From Euglena gracilis (lineage: Eukaryota; Euglenida; Euglenophyceae; Euglenales), in contig CP154955.1 in assembly GCA_039621445.1 (NCBI GenBank), positions 12,652,960-12,716,959 of the forward strand: DNA of 64,000 nucleotides, in the 5' to 3' direction. Numbering within the stretch: the first letter of the stretch is position 1; the number at the start of each line of letters is the position of its first letter. Both the position numbers and the translations under genes were made by a program. Below, piece after piece: positions 50,023-60,523 of this stretch. The notes under the pieces are model-generated. The model was not told the DNA's origin and ran no database searches. It was given only the letters and a program-made list of their open reading frames with translations.

Positions 50023-51434
50023 TCAGAAAGGGTTTATGTTTATGTCTATATTATTGCGCTTATTCCACAGCTTCCAATTCTGCTGGATATATGCAACAAA
50101 ACTGGATGCTGGCTCGCAAGTGTCCTCCTCTGGCCCAGAACCTTTCCAGCGAACTTTCCAGTAGTGCACACCCCTGTCGACCTTGTGGTCTATTTTCTTA
50201 TCGACCACAAAGTCGTCCGTTTAAGGTAATCTGGAACGGGGCTTGAAATATAGGCAGGGAATTGCTTTTCCGTCTGGGGGGCTTAGGTAAGGTTTGAAAT
50301 TGTCCATATAGACGTCCTCAATCCCGTTAGGCATGGCAACTTTAGATCGCCCGCTACTACCTAACCTCTCCAACAATTCGCATGGGCCGAGCCAAAGAGG
50401 GTCTAGCTTGGAAAATTGCATGTGGGTGTGGCTATTCCGTACCCACACGCGGTCACCTGGACTATACACAGGTGTCTTGAAGTTTTGCAAGAACTATTTC
50501 CGTTTGTTGGAATGAATTTCTGTGATACGTGATTGGACTGCAGAGCGGAGTGATTCCACTTCTGTGAACCACGTTTCACAGCTGACGCTACTTCGGGCAG
50601 GTCTCTCCGGGGGGATATCCTCTATGGCCGGAGGGTCTCGTCCGAAATCAATTCTGTAAGGTGAGTGTGGTATCACCATCCCTGGCAAGGTATTGATGTA
50701 AAATAAACACCAATGAAGAATGGATATACAATTCTCACGCGAGTCAGCCAGTGAAAGGCGAAGCATATTGACAGCGGATTTCACGGCAGCCTCGGCTCTA
50801 CCATTGCCTTTGGGGCGGTATATAATGGAAAAATGCTGCTCAATGCCGGGTAAACCGCACAACGTTGTGAAAAAGGGCTAAGAGATCAAATGATCTTGAT
50901 CACCACGATTTCGTTCCGTAAACCCATTAAGCAGATACATTTCTCCAGGAACATAGACGCCAAAATTTGGGCTGTCAACCCTGCTTTCCGGCATGGAATG
51001 GCTACTAAGTACCCACTCAGCCGACGGACGACAACAAAAACGTAATCGTAAATTTTGTCATCTGAACCTTTGCAAGGTTCAAGTTCGTAAAATACATGCA
51101 GAGGGACGTAAAAATGTCCGGTGGTACGGGGAAAAAGTCCATCGTACAAGGGGGGGTACCTCTGCGCGGTTTCACAGCCTGACAAAATTGGCGCCGTTGC
51201 GAAATTCGCAAACAGCGCGAACACAAATCCTTTTCACTCAGGGTTGTGCAATATTCGCGACCCACCAGGAAATTTGGGGGCCTCAGGCTGACCGTGGTTG
51301 TGATAGCTCAAAATTACATCATCAACCAGGCCTTGGGGTATACAACATTTATAACCAGAATCCTTCCGGAAAATAAGTCGCAATGGTGATAGAGAGTAAT
51401 TCTCTATTGATTCACCATTACGGAGTCTATTCAC
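50023..51434 (-). pseudogene. Integrase and chromodomain (E3 pol)
   Basis: Chromodomain 50023-50208 (HYWKVRWKGSGPEEDTCEPA; the Trp of WEP is Cys). GPY/F-type module 50221-50490 (LDPLWLGPCELLERLG), separated by a TAA at 50221 where others have Glu. Core 50494-50862 with GNGRAEAAVK. Upstream pieces 50886-51434 carry the zinc region and the catalytic strand, in which the first Asp is Tyr (SLCMYF). Several frameshifts. Clearly inactive. Confidence 0.75.
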
Positions 51435-51458
51435 AATGGTACTACATACAGGGTCATG

Positions 51459-53240
51459 CTAATAATCCCATTCGCGGAAAAATAGGGGGGTAGGAGTTTC
51501 CGTACGCGTAATGCGACGGGGTCCGGCAGTGCGTCCACGCCGGCGCCTTCCACGCAATGGTGAAATGGCGATGCTGCGATATACCCTGGAAACGGGTAGT
51601 GAATCGAGCATGTTGTCCGCAGCGTAGAATCGACGTGCGAACTGGTCAGCCTCATGACTGCCATGAAAAGTCGCATCACCCTCATCCGGGTTCCCAGGAT
51701 AATACCAGGGGGCACGGCCGAGAGGATCCGCAAGTTTTTTGTGTATGACCCGGGGTATAGATAACCACCAGGTCAAATTGGCTCAAGAACTCAGGCCATC
51801 GGCATCTTCTGCCCACTGATGACATGGCCTTGTTTAGGTCCTCGGTATACCAGTGTTGAAGGCTCTCATGATTCGTCAACACGAGTATCTGGACCAGGCT
51901 GCTGGCTACCCAGCTGCGGAATTTCTGGGGAATAAGCACAATGGCATATGTCTCCTTTTCGCGAATGCTCCATTTAACCTGTCCTTTCCCGTTGTCACCC
52001 TGTATCTTCCTGCTGAAGAAAGCCACAGGTCGGAGTTCATTTGACGCATTATGCTGGCTAAGAACCCCGCCAACAGCGTAATCGCTGCTGTCGACCTCCA
52101 GGACATACGGTTTGTATGGATCCGCGACATCGAGAACCTCGTTCTCGAGAAGCAAGTCCTTTATTTTATTCAAGGCCTCACGCATTTGGTCATCCCAAAT
52201 GACTTTTGCGTTGTCGGGTGTCCGATTTTTGAGTTGTCGGGTTAGGGGTACGGCGACTTTCGCGAAATCTTTCATGTAAATCGCGTAATATTGGGCTAAT
52301 CCAAAAAATCCCTTTAAGTGTGTTAAGGTCTTAATGACCTCAGGAGTCCATTTCTTAATGGCCTCCATCTTACTGGGAGCGGCTTTACGCTGCCCGTTGC
52401 TCAGGATATGCCCGCAAAACTTAATAATTTTGCGAAACAGGTGCATTTTGGAACCCTTCACAAAAAGCAAATGCTTTTTGAAAGCGGATAATACCGCCCG
52501 CACACCGCGATAATGCGGTTCGAGGATATCCACGCCCGATATCGCGGATGGCGGTTGGGTTCCCACCAGTACATCACCGATGTACACTAGAGCAAACGGT
52601 AAATCGCGCAAAACCCTCTGGATTATGCGTTGGAACATGGCTGGGCCATTCTTAACACCCATGTGGAGCACCGTCCATTGGTAAAACACCCTTGGATGTC
52701 ACGAATGCCGTGTACGGTTGCGAATCAGGATGCAAATGCATCTGATGGAAACCGTCTTCCAGACCAAAGATTGACCACAACCGCTTATCCGATTGTGTAA
52801 TGATCAAATCCTCGATCAGCGGTAACGGGAAGGGCTCATCCTTTGTTTCGGAGTTCAGGTACCGGTAATCCAGCACCATCCTCCACTTCTTCTGACCAGA
52901 CTGGTCAGCGGGTTTGTGCACCACAAAAGCTTGTGATGTCCACTCGCTCTTGGAAGGGAAAATCCACTTCTGTTGGATGAGCATCTCAATCATCTCGTTG
53001 AGAGCCTGTTCGCGTTCACCCGAACAACGGAAGAATTTCCGGTGCATGTGTTTAGCGCCATCCTTGAGCTCGATTTTGCAAACACCGAACGGACCGCGAA
53101 TCGCGGGGTCGATGTCGCAGGCGTAAACTGGGTTATCCAGTACACCATAGAATTCGCGAGTAATTCGCGAAGAGTAGTCAGCAGCCTTCGGGTGTTGGTC
53201 CGCATTCTCAATGACCGCAGAAATCTGCGTTGAGGGTGTG
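51459..53240 (-). pseudogene. Reverse transcriptase-RNase H (E3 pol)
   Basis: RT N-terminus in 52652-53593: SEWTSQAFVVHKPADQSGQKKWRMVLDYRYLN, FPLPLIEDLI. Palm in 51682-52689: LHMGVKNGPAMFQR and YIGD (GGT at 52576-52578) in place of YIDD. RNase H is complete in its motifs (EVDSSDYAVGG, REKETYA, LTNHESLQHWY with Asp to Asn, TPGHTQK) and runs into 51459-51776. Loss of one catalytic Asp in RT and one in RNase H disables it. Confidence 0.8.
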
Positions 53241-53865
53241 GCATCCCCATTCCTACCAGGGTATCTTGGCACACGCAAATCGGATATTCCGAATGCGTCA
53301 AAGAAACAAACGCGAAAAATGATTTCTTTAACAGGTGGTAATAATATACCACAAAAATCCTCGAATAGTGGTATATCAGCGGGTAAATCCCACCAACGAA
53401 AACACAAATAGGATAGTTGGTGAAACCAATCCGCATTCGGATTGACGGGTATGAGGAGAGCTACTCGCGCTTCATCGCGGAGGATTTTCTCCACCACATC
53501 CGGAAGAAGTTTTGGGGGAGGGTGCATCCATAGCACCGTATCACCCCAAAATTTAAGAAATGCATTGGAATGTCGCGACCAAAATCGCGACAAGCGAGCA
53601 CGTGCTTTTGATGAAAATTATCAATTTCCAGCTGTAAATCCAAGGAGTCAGCCAAAACCGCGATTTTGGAGAACCATTCCTCCAAAATACGGTATTGACC
53701 AAAATAAAATGTGTTCCATACGCGTATTGTGTATGTGTCGACCTGGTTCGCGGGTTGAAAAGCGGTAACGCAAATTAGGGATCCGCAAACATAGGCCAAG
53801 GGTATGTCATCCACACTCCCAAGGGGCATTCCCAAGGTTGATGGGTTGGATGGGTGCATACCCAG
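53240..53865 (-). pseudogene. Methyltransferase-like domain (E3 pol)
   Basis: Read in 53461-53859 and 52652-53593: LQLEIDNFHQKHVLACRDF, TVLWMHPPPKLLPDVVEK, ALLIPVNPNADWFHQL, DIPLFEDF. It has the same HPP variant as E1, E2 and E5. A frameshift falls in the middle (about 53590). It lies between the protease spacer and RT. Confidence 0.5.
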
Positions 53866-54514
53866 TCCATATCATGCCAGACGGAGGTGGGGGAGGGGTG
53901 TGACACGGATTTCGCTGTCCCAAACAACAAGGCAATACCTCGTTGTTGGAGCACTTGATGTACGGTCGCACATTGCGATCCGCAACCAAGTGTATGTGTT
54001 CGCGAAATTGGGATTAGTGTTGGTGTTTGGACTAAACATTCACAATCGAAACCTTGCTCGGCGGAAATTCTCCTACAGTGCACACATTGGTAGGAAGTGT
54101 CGGAGTATTGGTCCTGGTCGCGCACGTTGGTCTGGTGGGGGTGTGTGTAAAAGTTTGAATGCGCTTTTGTAGCTGCTGGGGGGTGTACAGATGTATCTGA
54201 AAGCGATATATCTGGTGAAAAACGGGGTATTGGTGCAGCTGGGCGACTACTCGACACCGTACGTACTTCAGGCCTTTGGGCTTTCGTCTTGTAACCCAGT
54301 GGAACGAGGGTGGTACCGCTACTCGCTTGCCCTGCCTCATGGGGAACGGAAGTTGGTGTGTCAGTGGGCAGGGGGTGCACTTTCTCGGTACACCCGGTGT
54401 GCAAAACGTTGGTTGGTGTGGTTGGTAACGGGGTAAAATTTTTCGAAAACAGTGTGGAAAAATTGTTGGTTATCGCGGTTGATGCCGCAGGTGATGAGGG
54501 TTTGGGGGGCCATG
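53775..54514 (-). pseudogene. Protease spacer (E3 pol), truncated
   Basis: It encodes the Ser/Thr/Pro spacer with TVSSSRPAA, SDTSVHPPAAT and the cysteine motif CVHCRRISAEQGFDCEC, matching E1 and E2. The protease catalytic region is missing because the sequence changes to E5 at about 54515. Confidence 0.6.
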
Positions 54515-54972
54515 AAGAGCTTGCTGAGGTGATGTGAAGCAGGGTTCTGGAAGAGGTTCATGTACCGTTGGTACATATTATTTATAGCCATACGGCCTTC
54601 GGCCTCGGCTTGCTCCACATCCTCAGCCCAAATTCCAATAATATATAGCCATACGTCCTTCGGCCTCGGCTTGCTCCACATCCTCAGCCCAAATTCCAAT
54701 AATTTCGGCATTTATACCTGAGAGGGGGGCGGCATTTTTGCCTGAGAGGGGGCTGACATATGTGACTGAGAGGGGTATGGCATTTGTGCCTGAAACATTT
54801 GAGGGGTGGGTGGCATTTGTGCCTGAGCCGCATAAGCAGCTGGAGGGGGTTGATATACCGCATATGCGGGCGCCCCTTGGGCTGTGGGTGCCGCCGAATA
54901 GGCGTGGGGGGGGTAGGGAGGTATGGCATACTGTATAGGGGGCGGTCCTGGGCCGCGCCCTGGGTCTTGCAT
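54515..54972 (-). pseudogene. ORF-A remnant with internal deletion (E5)
   Basis: The ATG at 54972 (MQDPGRGPG) and PPSQAQM repeats match the E2 N-terminus. At about 54710 the sequence jumps to the part equivalent to E2 21447-21570, losing about 1 kb including the conserved core. A 61-bp tandem duplication (54584-54644 and 54645-54705) lies in the joined segment. Nonfunctional. Confidence 0.65.
54584..54705. repeat. 61-bp tandem duplication
   Basis: Two adjacent copies of a 61-bp unit beginning ATAGCCATACG and ending CAAATTCCAATAAT, differing at about one base. It derives from ORF-A sequence corresponding to E2 21517-21565 plus an extra tail absent from E2. Confidence 0.75.
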
Positions 54973-55094
54973 TGGTCCGGGGTCCGAAAGCAATAAAAAA
55001 AGTAGCTTTGATGAGCTGTAGAAAAAGAAGAGAGAAATGAATTGGGGTTGGGAGAAAAAAACAGAGAGGGGAGGAAAAGGCCTATAGGCCGCTT

Positions 55095-56513
55095 TCAAAA
55101 ATTATTCACAGAAATGTCTATGTTATTTCTTTTATTCCACAGCTTCCAGTCCTGTTGGATATAACCAATAAAACTGGAGGCTGGCTCCCAGGTGTCCTCC
55201 TCTGACCCATAGCCTTTCCACCTGACCTTCCAGTAGTGGACTCCTCGATCAATTTTGTGATCGAGAATTTTGTCCACCACAAAATCATCCGTTTCGGGTA
55301 ACTTGGAACGGGGCTTGAAATAAAGGCACGGTAGTGCTTTGCCATTAGGCGGGGAAAGGTATGGCTTGAAATCATCCATGTGAACATCCTCGATCCCGTT
55401 GGGCAGTGCCACCCTATAGCGGCCACTGTTTCCAACGCGTTCGAGAATTTCACAGGGCCCGAGCCAGAGGGGGTCTAGCTTGGAAGCCTGCATACGGATT
55501 CGGCGATTCCGAACCCATATGCGATCACCAGCACTATAGCCAGGTGATTTGAATTCTTGTAAAAATTTATTTCTCTTTTGAGAATTGATATCAGTAATGC
55601 GTTTCTGAACTGTAGTTCTGAGAGACTCTACCTCAGAGAACCATGTCTCACAGGTTACGCTACTTCGAGCTGGTCTCTCTGTTGGTATATCACCAATCGC
55701 TGGCGGGTCTCGCCCAAAAACAATTTTGTATGGGGAGTGCAGCAAAACTAAACCCGGTAGGGTGTTTATAGAAAAAGAGGGACCGTGGCAAAACCTGGAC
55801 CCAGGCCTGGCGCGAGTCAGCCAGTGAGAGGCGGAGCATATTTACAACAGCCTTCACTGCTGCCTCGGCGCGGCCATTGCCCTTCGGGCGATATATAATG
55901 GAAAAATGCCGTTCGATTCCCAGTAAACCACATAGGGTTGTGAAGAATCGGGAAGAGATCAAATGATCTTTGTCACTGACAATCTCATTCGGCAAGCCCA
56001 TTAGGCAGATACACTTCTCCATAAATATCTGCGCTAAAATTTGCGCGGTCAACCCTGCCTTTTGGCATGGAATGGCTACTATGTAACCACTCAACCGACA
56101 GACGACAACAAAAAATAATCGTAAATTTTGCCGTCTGCTCATTTGCAAGGTTCTAATTCAAGAAAATCCATGCAGAGGGACGTAAAAATGTCAGGTGGTA
56201 TGAGGAAAAAAACAAGCGTACCAGGGGGGGTACCTCTGCGCGGTTTCACCGCTTGACAAATTTGGCACCGTTGCGAAATTTGCAAGCAGCGCGAATGCAA
56301 ACCTTTTTGTTTCAGGGTTGTACAGTACCTGCGACCCACCAAAGAAAGAAGTTTGGGGGCCCCAGGGTGACCTTGGTTGTGGTAACAGAAAAGTACTTCA
56401 TCAACCAAGTCACGGGGTATACAATATTTATATCCCGCATCATCGCGGTAAACCAACCGTAAAGGGGAAAGGGAATAATTGTGTACAACCTCCCCATTGC
56501 GCAGTCTGTGCAC
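55095..56513 (-). pseudogene. Integrase and chromodomain (E5 pol)
   Basis: 56139-56513 has the zinc region and CMDFLELEPCK, ending at the same TGA as E2. 55690-56148 has EIVSDKDHLISSRFF (Arg intact, unlike E2) and GNGRAEAAVK. 55095-55745 has GPCEILERVG and an intact-looking chromodomain (WKVRWKGYGSEEDTWEPA). DDE residues are present. Besides the TGA, a frameshift near 55770 separates core and C-terminus. Confidence 0.85.
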
Positions 56514-58330
56514 TATCGTGCTATATACAGGGTCATGGGAATAATCCCATCGCGAAAGAAGAGAGGGGAAGGAGATTCAGATCGCGTAATGCGACGGGGG
56601 CCAGGTGTGCGGCCTCGTCGCCTTCTCCCCCGTATAGGAGAGACTGGCAACGAACGAAAAATCGATGAAACGGGAAAAGAATCCAACATATCGTCGGCTG
56701 CGTCATATCGACGTGCATATTCATCAGCCTCTTGGCTGCCATGAAAGGTGGCATCACCTTCATCCGGGTTACCGGGGTAATGCCAAGGTGCTCGACTGAG
56801 CGGGTCTGCTACTTTTTGTGTATGGCCAGGGGTATATACAACCACTAGGTTGAATTGGCTCAAAAATTCATGCCATCGGCATCTTCGGCCTACAGAAGAC
56901 ATAGCTTTATTCAGATCCTCGGTGTACCAGTGTTGAAGACTCTCTTGGTCAGTCAACACCAGTATTTGCACCAAGGAGCTGGCGACCCAGCTACGGATTT
57001 TTTGCAAAATAAGTACGATTGCGTACGTTTCCTTCTCACGGATACTCCATTTGACTTGGCTTTTGCCATCTTCACCTTGTAGCTTTCTACTGAAGAATGC
57101 TACAGGGCGTAATTCGTTAGCCGCGTTATGCTGGCTTAGAACTCCGCCTACAGCATAATCGCTGCTATCGACTTCTAGCACATAAGGCTTGTAGGGATCC
57201 GCGATGTCGAGTACAACATTTTCAAGCATTAGCTTCTTAATGCTCTCTAGAGCTTCACGCATATCTGCGTCCCATTTGATTTTGGTATTCTCGGGTGCGC
57301 GATTTTTGAGTTGCCTCGATAGAGGCAACGCGATTTTCGCGAAAACCTTCATGTAAATCGCGTAGTAATGGGCTAATCCCAAAAATCCTTTCAAATGGGT
57401 GATGGTCTTGATGACCTCAAGTGTCCATTTCTTAATGGCCTCTAGTTTGCTAGGCGCTGCTCGGCGTTGGCCATTATTGAGAATGTGACCGCAAAACTTT
57501 ATCGTTTCGCGAAATAAGTGCACTTTAGCTCCTTTCACAAAAGGTCTGTGCTTGAGAAATGCGGCTAATACCGCGCGAACATCACGATAGCGAATGTCGG
57601 AATATTCTCGTGTGTATTCGCTGAAGGAGGGGGGGTACCAACCAAAACATCATCAATGTATACCAGCGCAAACGGTAAATCCCGTAAGACCCATTGGATC
57701 AGGCGCTGAAACATTGCTGGTCCATTCTTAACACCCATTGGTAAAACCGTCCACTGGTAAACACCTTTAGGTGTGACAAAAGCCGTATAGGCCTGCGAAT
57801 CAGGATCCAGATGCATTTGGTGGAAACCATCCTCCAGGTCGAAAATTGACCACAAGCGATTATCCGCTTGTTTTGTGATGAGGTCCTCTATGAGAGGTAA
57901 TGGGAATGGGTCATCCTTGGTTTGTGAGTTTAAGTACCGATAATCCAGTACCAGCCTCCACTTTTTCTGACCTGATGGGTCTGGGGGCTTAGGAACCACA
58001 AAAGCTTGGGAGGTCCATTCACTTTTGGAAGGGATGATCCACTTCCGCTCTATGAGCTTTTCAATCATTTCATTGAGAGCTATCTCTCTTTCTCCTGAAC
58101 AACGGAAAAATTTCCGAGGCATTGGCTTTGCGCCTTCCTTAAGCTCGATCTTACAAACTCCAAAAGGTCCGCGGATAGCGGGATCTATATCGCAAGCGTA
58201 AACAGGATATTCCAAAACACCAGAACATTCGCGACTGATGCGCGTACAAAAATCTGCTGAATTGGGATGCTGCCCTGCACTTTCAACGACAGCGGAAACC
58301 TGTTTATGGGTCATATCGACCATAGGGGGG
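56513..58330 (-). pseudogene. Reverse transcriptase-RNase H (E5 pol)
   Basis: RT fingers and palm, including the catalytic YIDD (57649-57660), are in frame 57565-58557. A single-base loss near 57600 shifts to 56513-57538, which carries the connection and a complete RNase H (EVDSSDYAVGG, REKETYA, LTDQESLQHWY with Asp kept, TPGHTQKVADPLSR). Only that frameshift separates RT from RNase H. Confidence 0.85.
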
Positions 58331-59221
58331 GCTGAACGGTGATGCCTATCGGCATTGTAGGTAAAAGCCGTATCGGCTCCCACATGGTCGGTATGATCCA
58401 ACACACTAACATTCAGTGGTGGAGATTGAGAAACATGGAAAGCATCAAAGGAACAAACACGGAAAATGATTTCTTGAAAAGGTGGTAATACCACTCCACG
58501 GAAATCCTCGAATAGAGGAACATCGTTTGGTAGGTCCCACCAAATAAAATGTGACATAAGTCAAATTTTGAAACCATTCCGCTTCGGGATTCACAGGAAC
58601 AAGTAATGCGCCTCGCGCTTGATCCTGGAAAACCTTATCTACAACAAGCAGGACAAGTTTTAGGGGGGGATGCATCCATAGGATAGTGTCTCCCCAAAAC
58701 TTATCAAAAGCATTAGAATGTTGCGACCAATGTCGCGGTAATCGCGAATGCGAGTTGGAGGAGAATGCATCAATTTCCAAGGTCAAGTCAAAAGAATCCG
58801 CCATATCGGCGATTTTTGAAAACCAATGTTTCAAAATTCGATATTGACCAGATTGAAAAGCATTCCAGGTATCCTTGGTGTACTTGGAGATCTGCTCAAC
58901 ATCCTGAAGGGGGGGAACACGCTGTAACACAGAACAACAGAATTGTGAATCATCCACACACATGTCCATAGGACTCGATCCAGGTGGGGCATGGGTGGGT
59001 TGGGCATATACCCAGTCATCGGTGATGTGCGATAGCGCGAAATGCGCGATATGCGCTGGATTCGCACTATGTGCGGCAAGCGCGATATGCGCGGGATGCG
59101 CACTATGTGCGGCAAGCGCGATATGCGCGGGGGTGTTGGAGAGCGCCATAGGCGCATGGGGAGCGCTATGCGCAAATCCGAAAAGGGAGACTATGCCTCT
59201 GCACTGTAGTGCTTGATTCAC
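58330..59221 (-). pseudogene. Methyltransferase-like domain (E5 pol)
   Basis: It encodes LTLEIDAFSSNSHSRLPRHW, TILWMHPPLKLVLLVVDK and GALLVPVNPEAEWFQNL (58445-59221). The segment nearest RT (DVPLFEDFRGVVLPPF) is fused in frame to RT in 58330-58557 through a C7 tract, confirming that domain and RT belong to one polyprotein. A one-base change near 58540 breaks it internally. The upstream boundary has the same TAG-TGA and frame change as E2. Confidence 0.55.
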
Positions 59222-60520
59222 TATTGCGAATTGCGAAAAACTGCCAAGTGTATTTGTGAGCTGTGAATAACTACCAAGTGTATACTGACGGGTGTATCAC
59301 CCGTTGTACCAAGGCTATGTACCTTTTGGTTATCTATTAAATCCGTACCGGTTGTACCCGTACTAAGTGTATAGGTACCACTACCAGGTGTAGGGAGGGA
59401 CAAATTCCCGGTTGTGGGATCCAATCGGATTAGTTTGGAAGTTTCAACTACACATCCACAATCAAAATCATGGTAAGCGGATATTCTCCGACAGTGAGCG
59501 CATTGGTAGGAGGGTTGGTGCATGTGGTGCGCGTTTCTGTGGGTGTCAGTGCATAAGATGGTGTCGGTTGGGTTACCTGCTGGGGGGTGTACAGGGGTGT
59601 CTGAAATCGACACACCTGGTGGAAAACGAAAAAGTTGGGCAGCTGGGCGGCTACTCGACACCGTTATAACGTCAGGCCTTTGGGCTTTCGCCTGGGAACC
59701 CAGCGAAACGTGCGGGGTTAAGCTACTGGCTTTCCCTACCGCATGGGAAACGAGCGGTGAAAGTGCGGTGGGTAGGGGGGCAGCTTTCTCTTTACCCCTA
59801 GGGTAGGAAACGGTGTTTTCGGTTGTGGAAACGTTGTGGAAATGCGGGGGGATGTCCTGGGTGACGTCACGGGGAACAAGTTTGGGGGTGTGGTGTGTGT
59901 GCGGGGGGTAGTGCGCAAACCGTGCGAAGGACAATCCACCACCAATCGGTGTTGCCTGAGGAATGGAAAACCAAGTATGACATCAGAAGCGGCGATACTC
60001 GCCTCGAATGCCCAAGTGCCCAGAAAATTTTGGAATTGTGGGGGGGGGGGTGCTTCGGGATAATGGGGAGGACTATGTCCAAAATGCATCCCAAGTCACC
60101 TCCGCACATGGGGCTGTTGTCTGCAGTCATAATTTTGATGGGATTCTTGGCATGAACCAAGAGGGGGGTGGGTATAAGTCCTTTTCGGAAAAAAAGGGGG
60201 ATTCGACACCCTGTGTCGACTAAAATTGTGGCTTGTGCACAGAAATTGTGAGTTTTGATTTTCGCTTGGACCAAAAGATCTATGGGGGGTACGCAAAGCG
60301 AAGGGTCGGGTGTAAAATTGTTGTCGCGCCAACTGTTCCATGACCCTTTGCTTACTTTGCTCAACATTCCAAGCAAAAATTTGGCGCGGGGAGTGGGGGA
60401 TCCGAAAATTTTCCGGGTACCGACCAAAAAGACCGATGGGCAGGGGGGGCAGGGGTGATCAGTTCCTACCTCCATCTGTTCATCAGCCCAGAGGTCCGTG
60501 CCCTCAGACCTTGGGCTCCC
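59221..60520 (-). pseudogene. Aspartic protease and spacer (E5 pol)
   Basis: 59867-60475 carries ILVDTGCRIPLFFR with an intact DTG. The frame changes at a C-tract near 60040 (shorter than in E2), so the second motif (SDVILGFPFL equivalent) is out of frame. 59221-59934 continues with the spacer and CAHCRRISAYHDFDCGC. The upstream end is contiguous and in frame with the gag UAG at 60521. Confidence 0.8.
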
Positions 60521-60523
60521 CTA
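60485..60523 (-). promoter_or_regulatory. gag-pol UAG readthrough site and stem-loop (E5)
   Basis: gag ends KKADSDME-UAG (60523-60521). GGG and a stem-loop follow at 60517-60485 (6-bp outer stem, 5-6-bp inner stem, one bulge). pol continues in the same frame. Matches E1 and E2. Confidence 0.65.

Larger units (their letters stand above)
35768..54514 (-). mobile_element. E3: truncated giant chromovirus, interrupted by E4
   Basis: A third lineage of the giant family on the minus strand. Present: the last 86 bp of a 3' LTR (35768-35853, ending CCTGGTACACA), PPT, 3' UTR, ORF-C, ORF-B, ORF-A, IN, RNase H, RT, methyltransferase-like domain and the protease spacer. Protease DTG, gag and 5' LTR are absent because the sequence switches to E5 at about 54515. 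The LTR stub is cut by E1 at 35767. E4 lies in the 3' UTR (36572-44297). It is heavily mutated. Confidence 0.75.
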
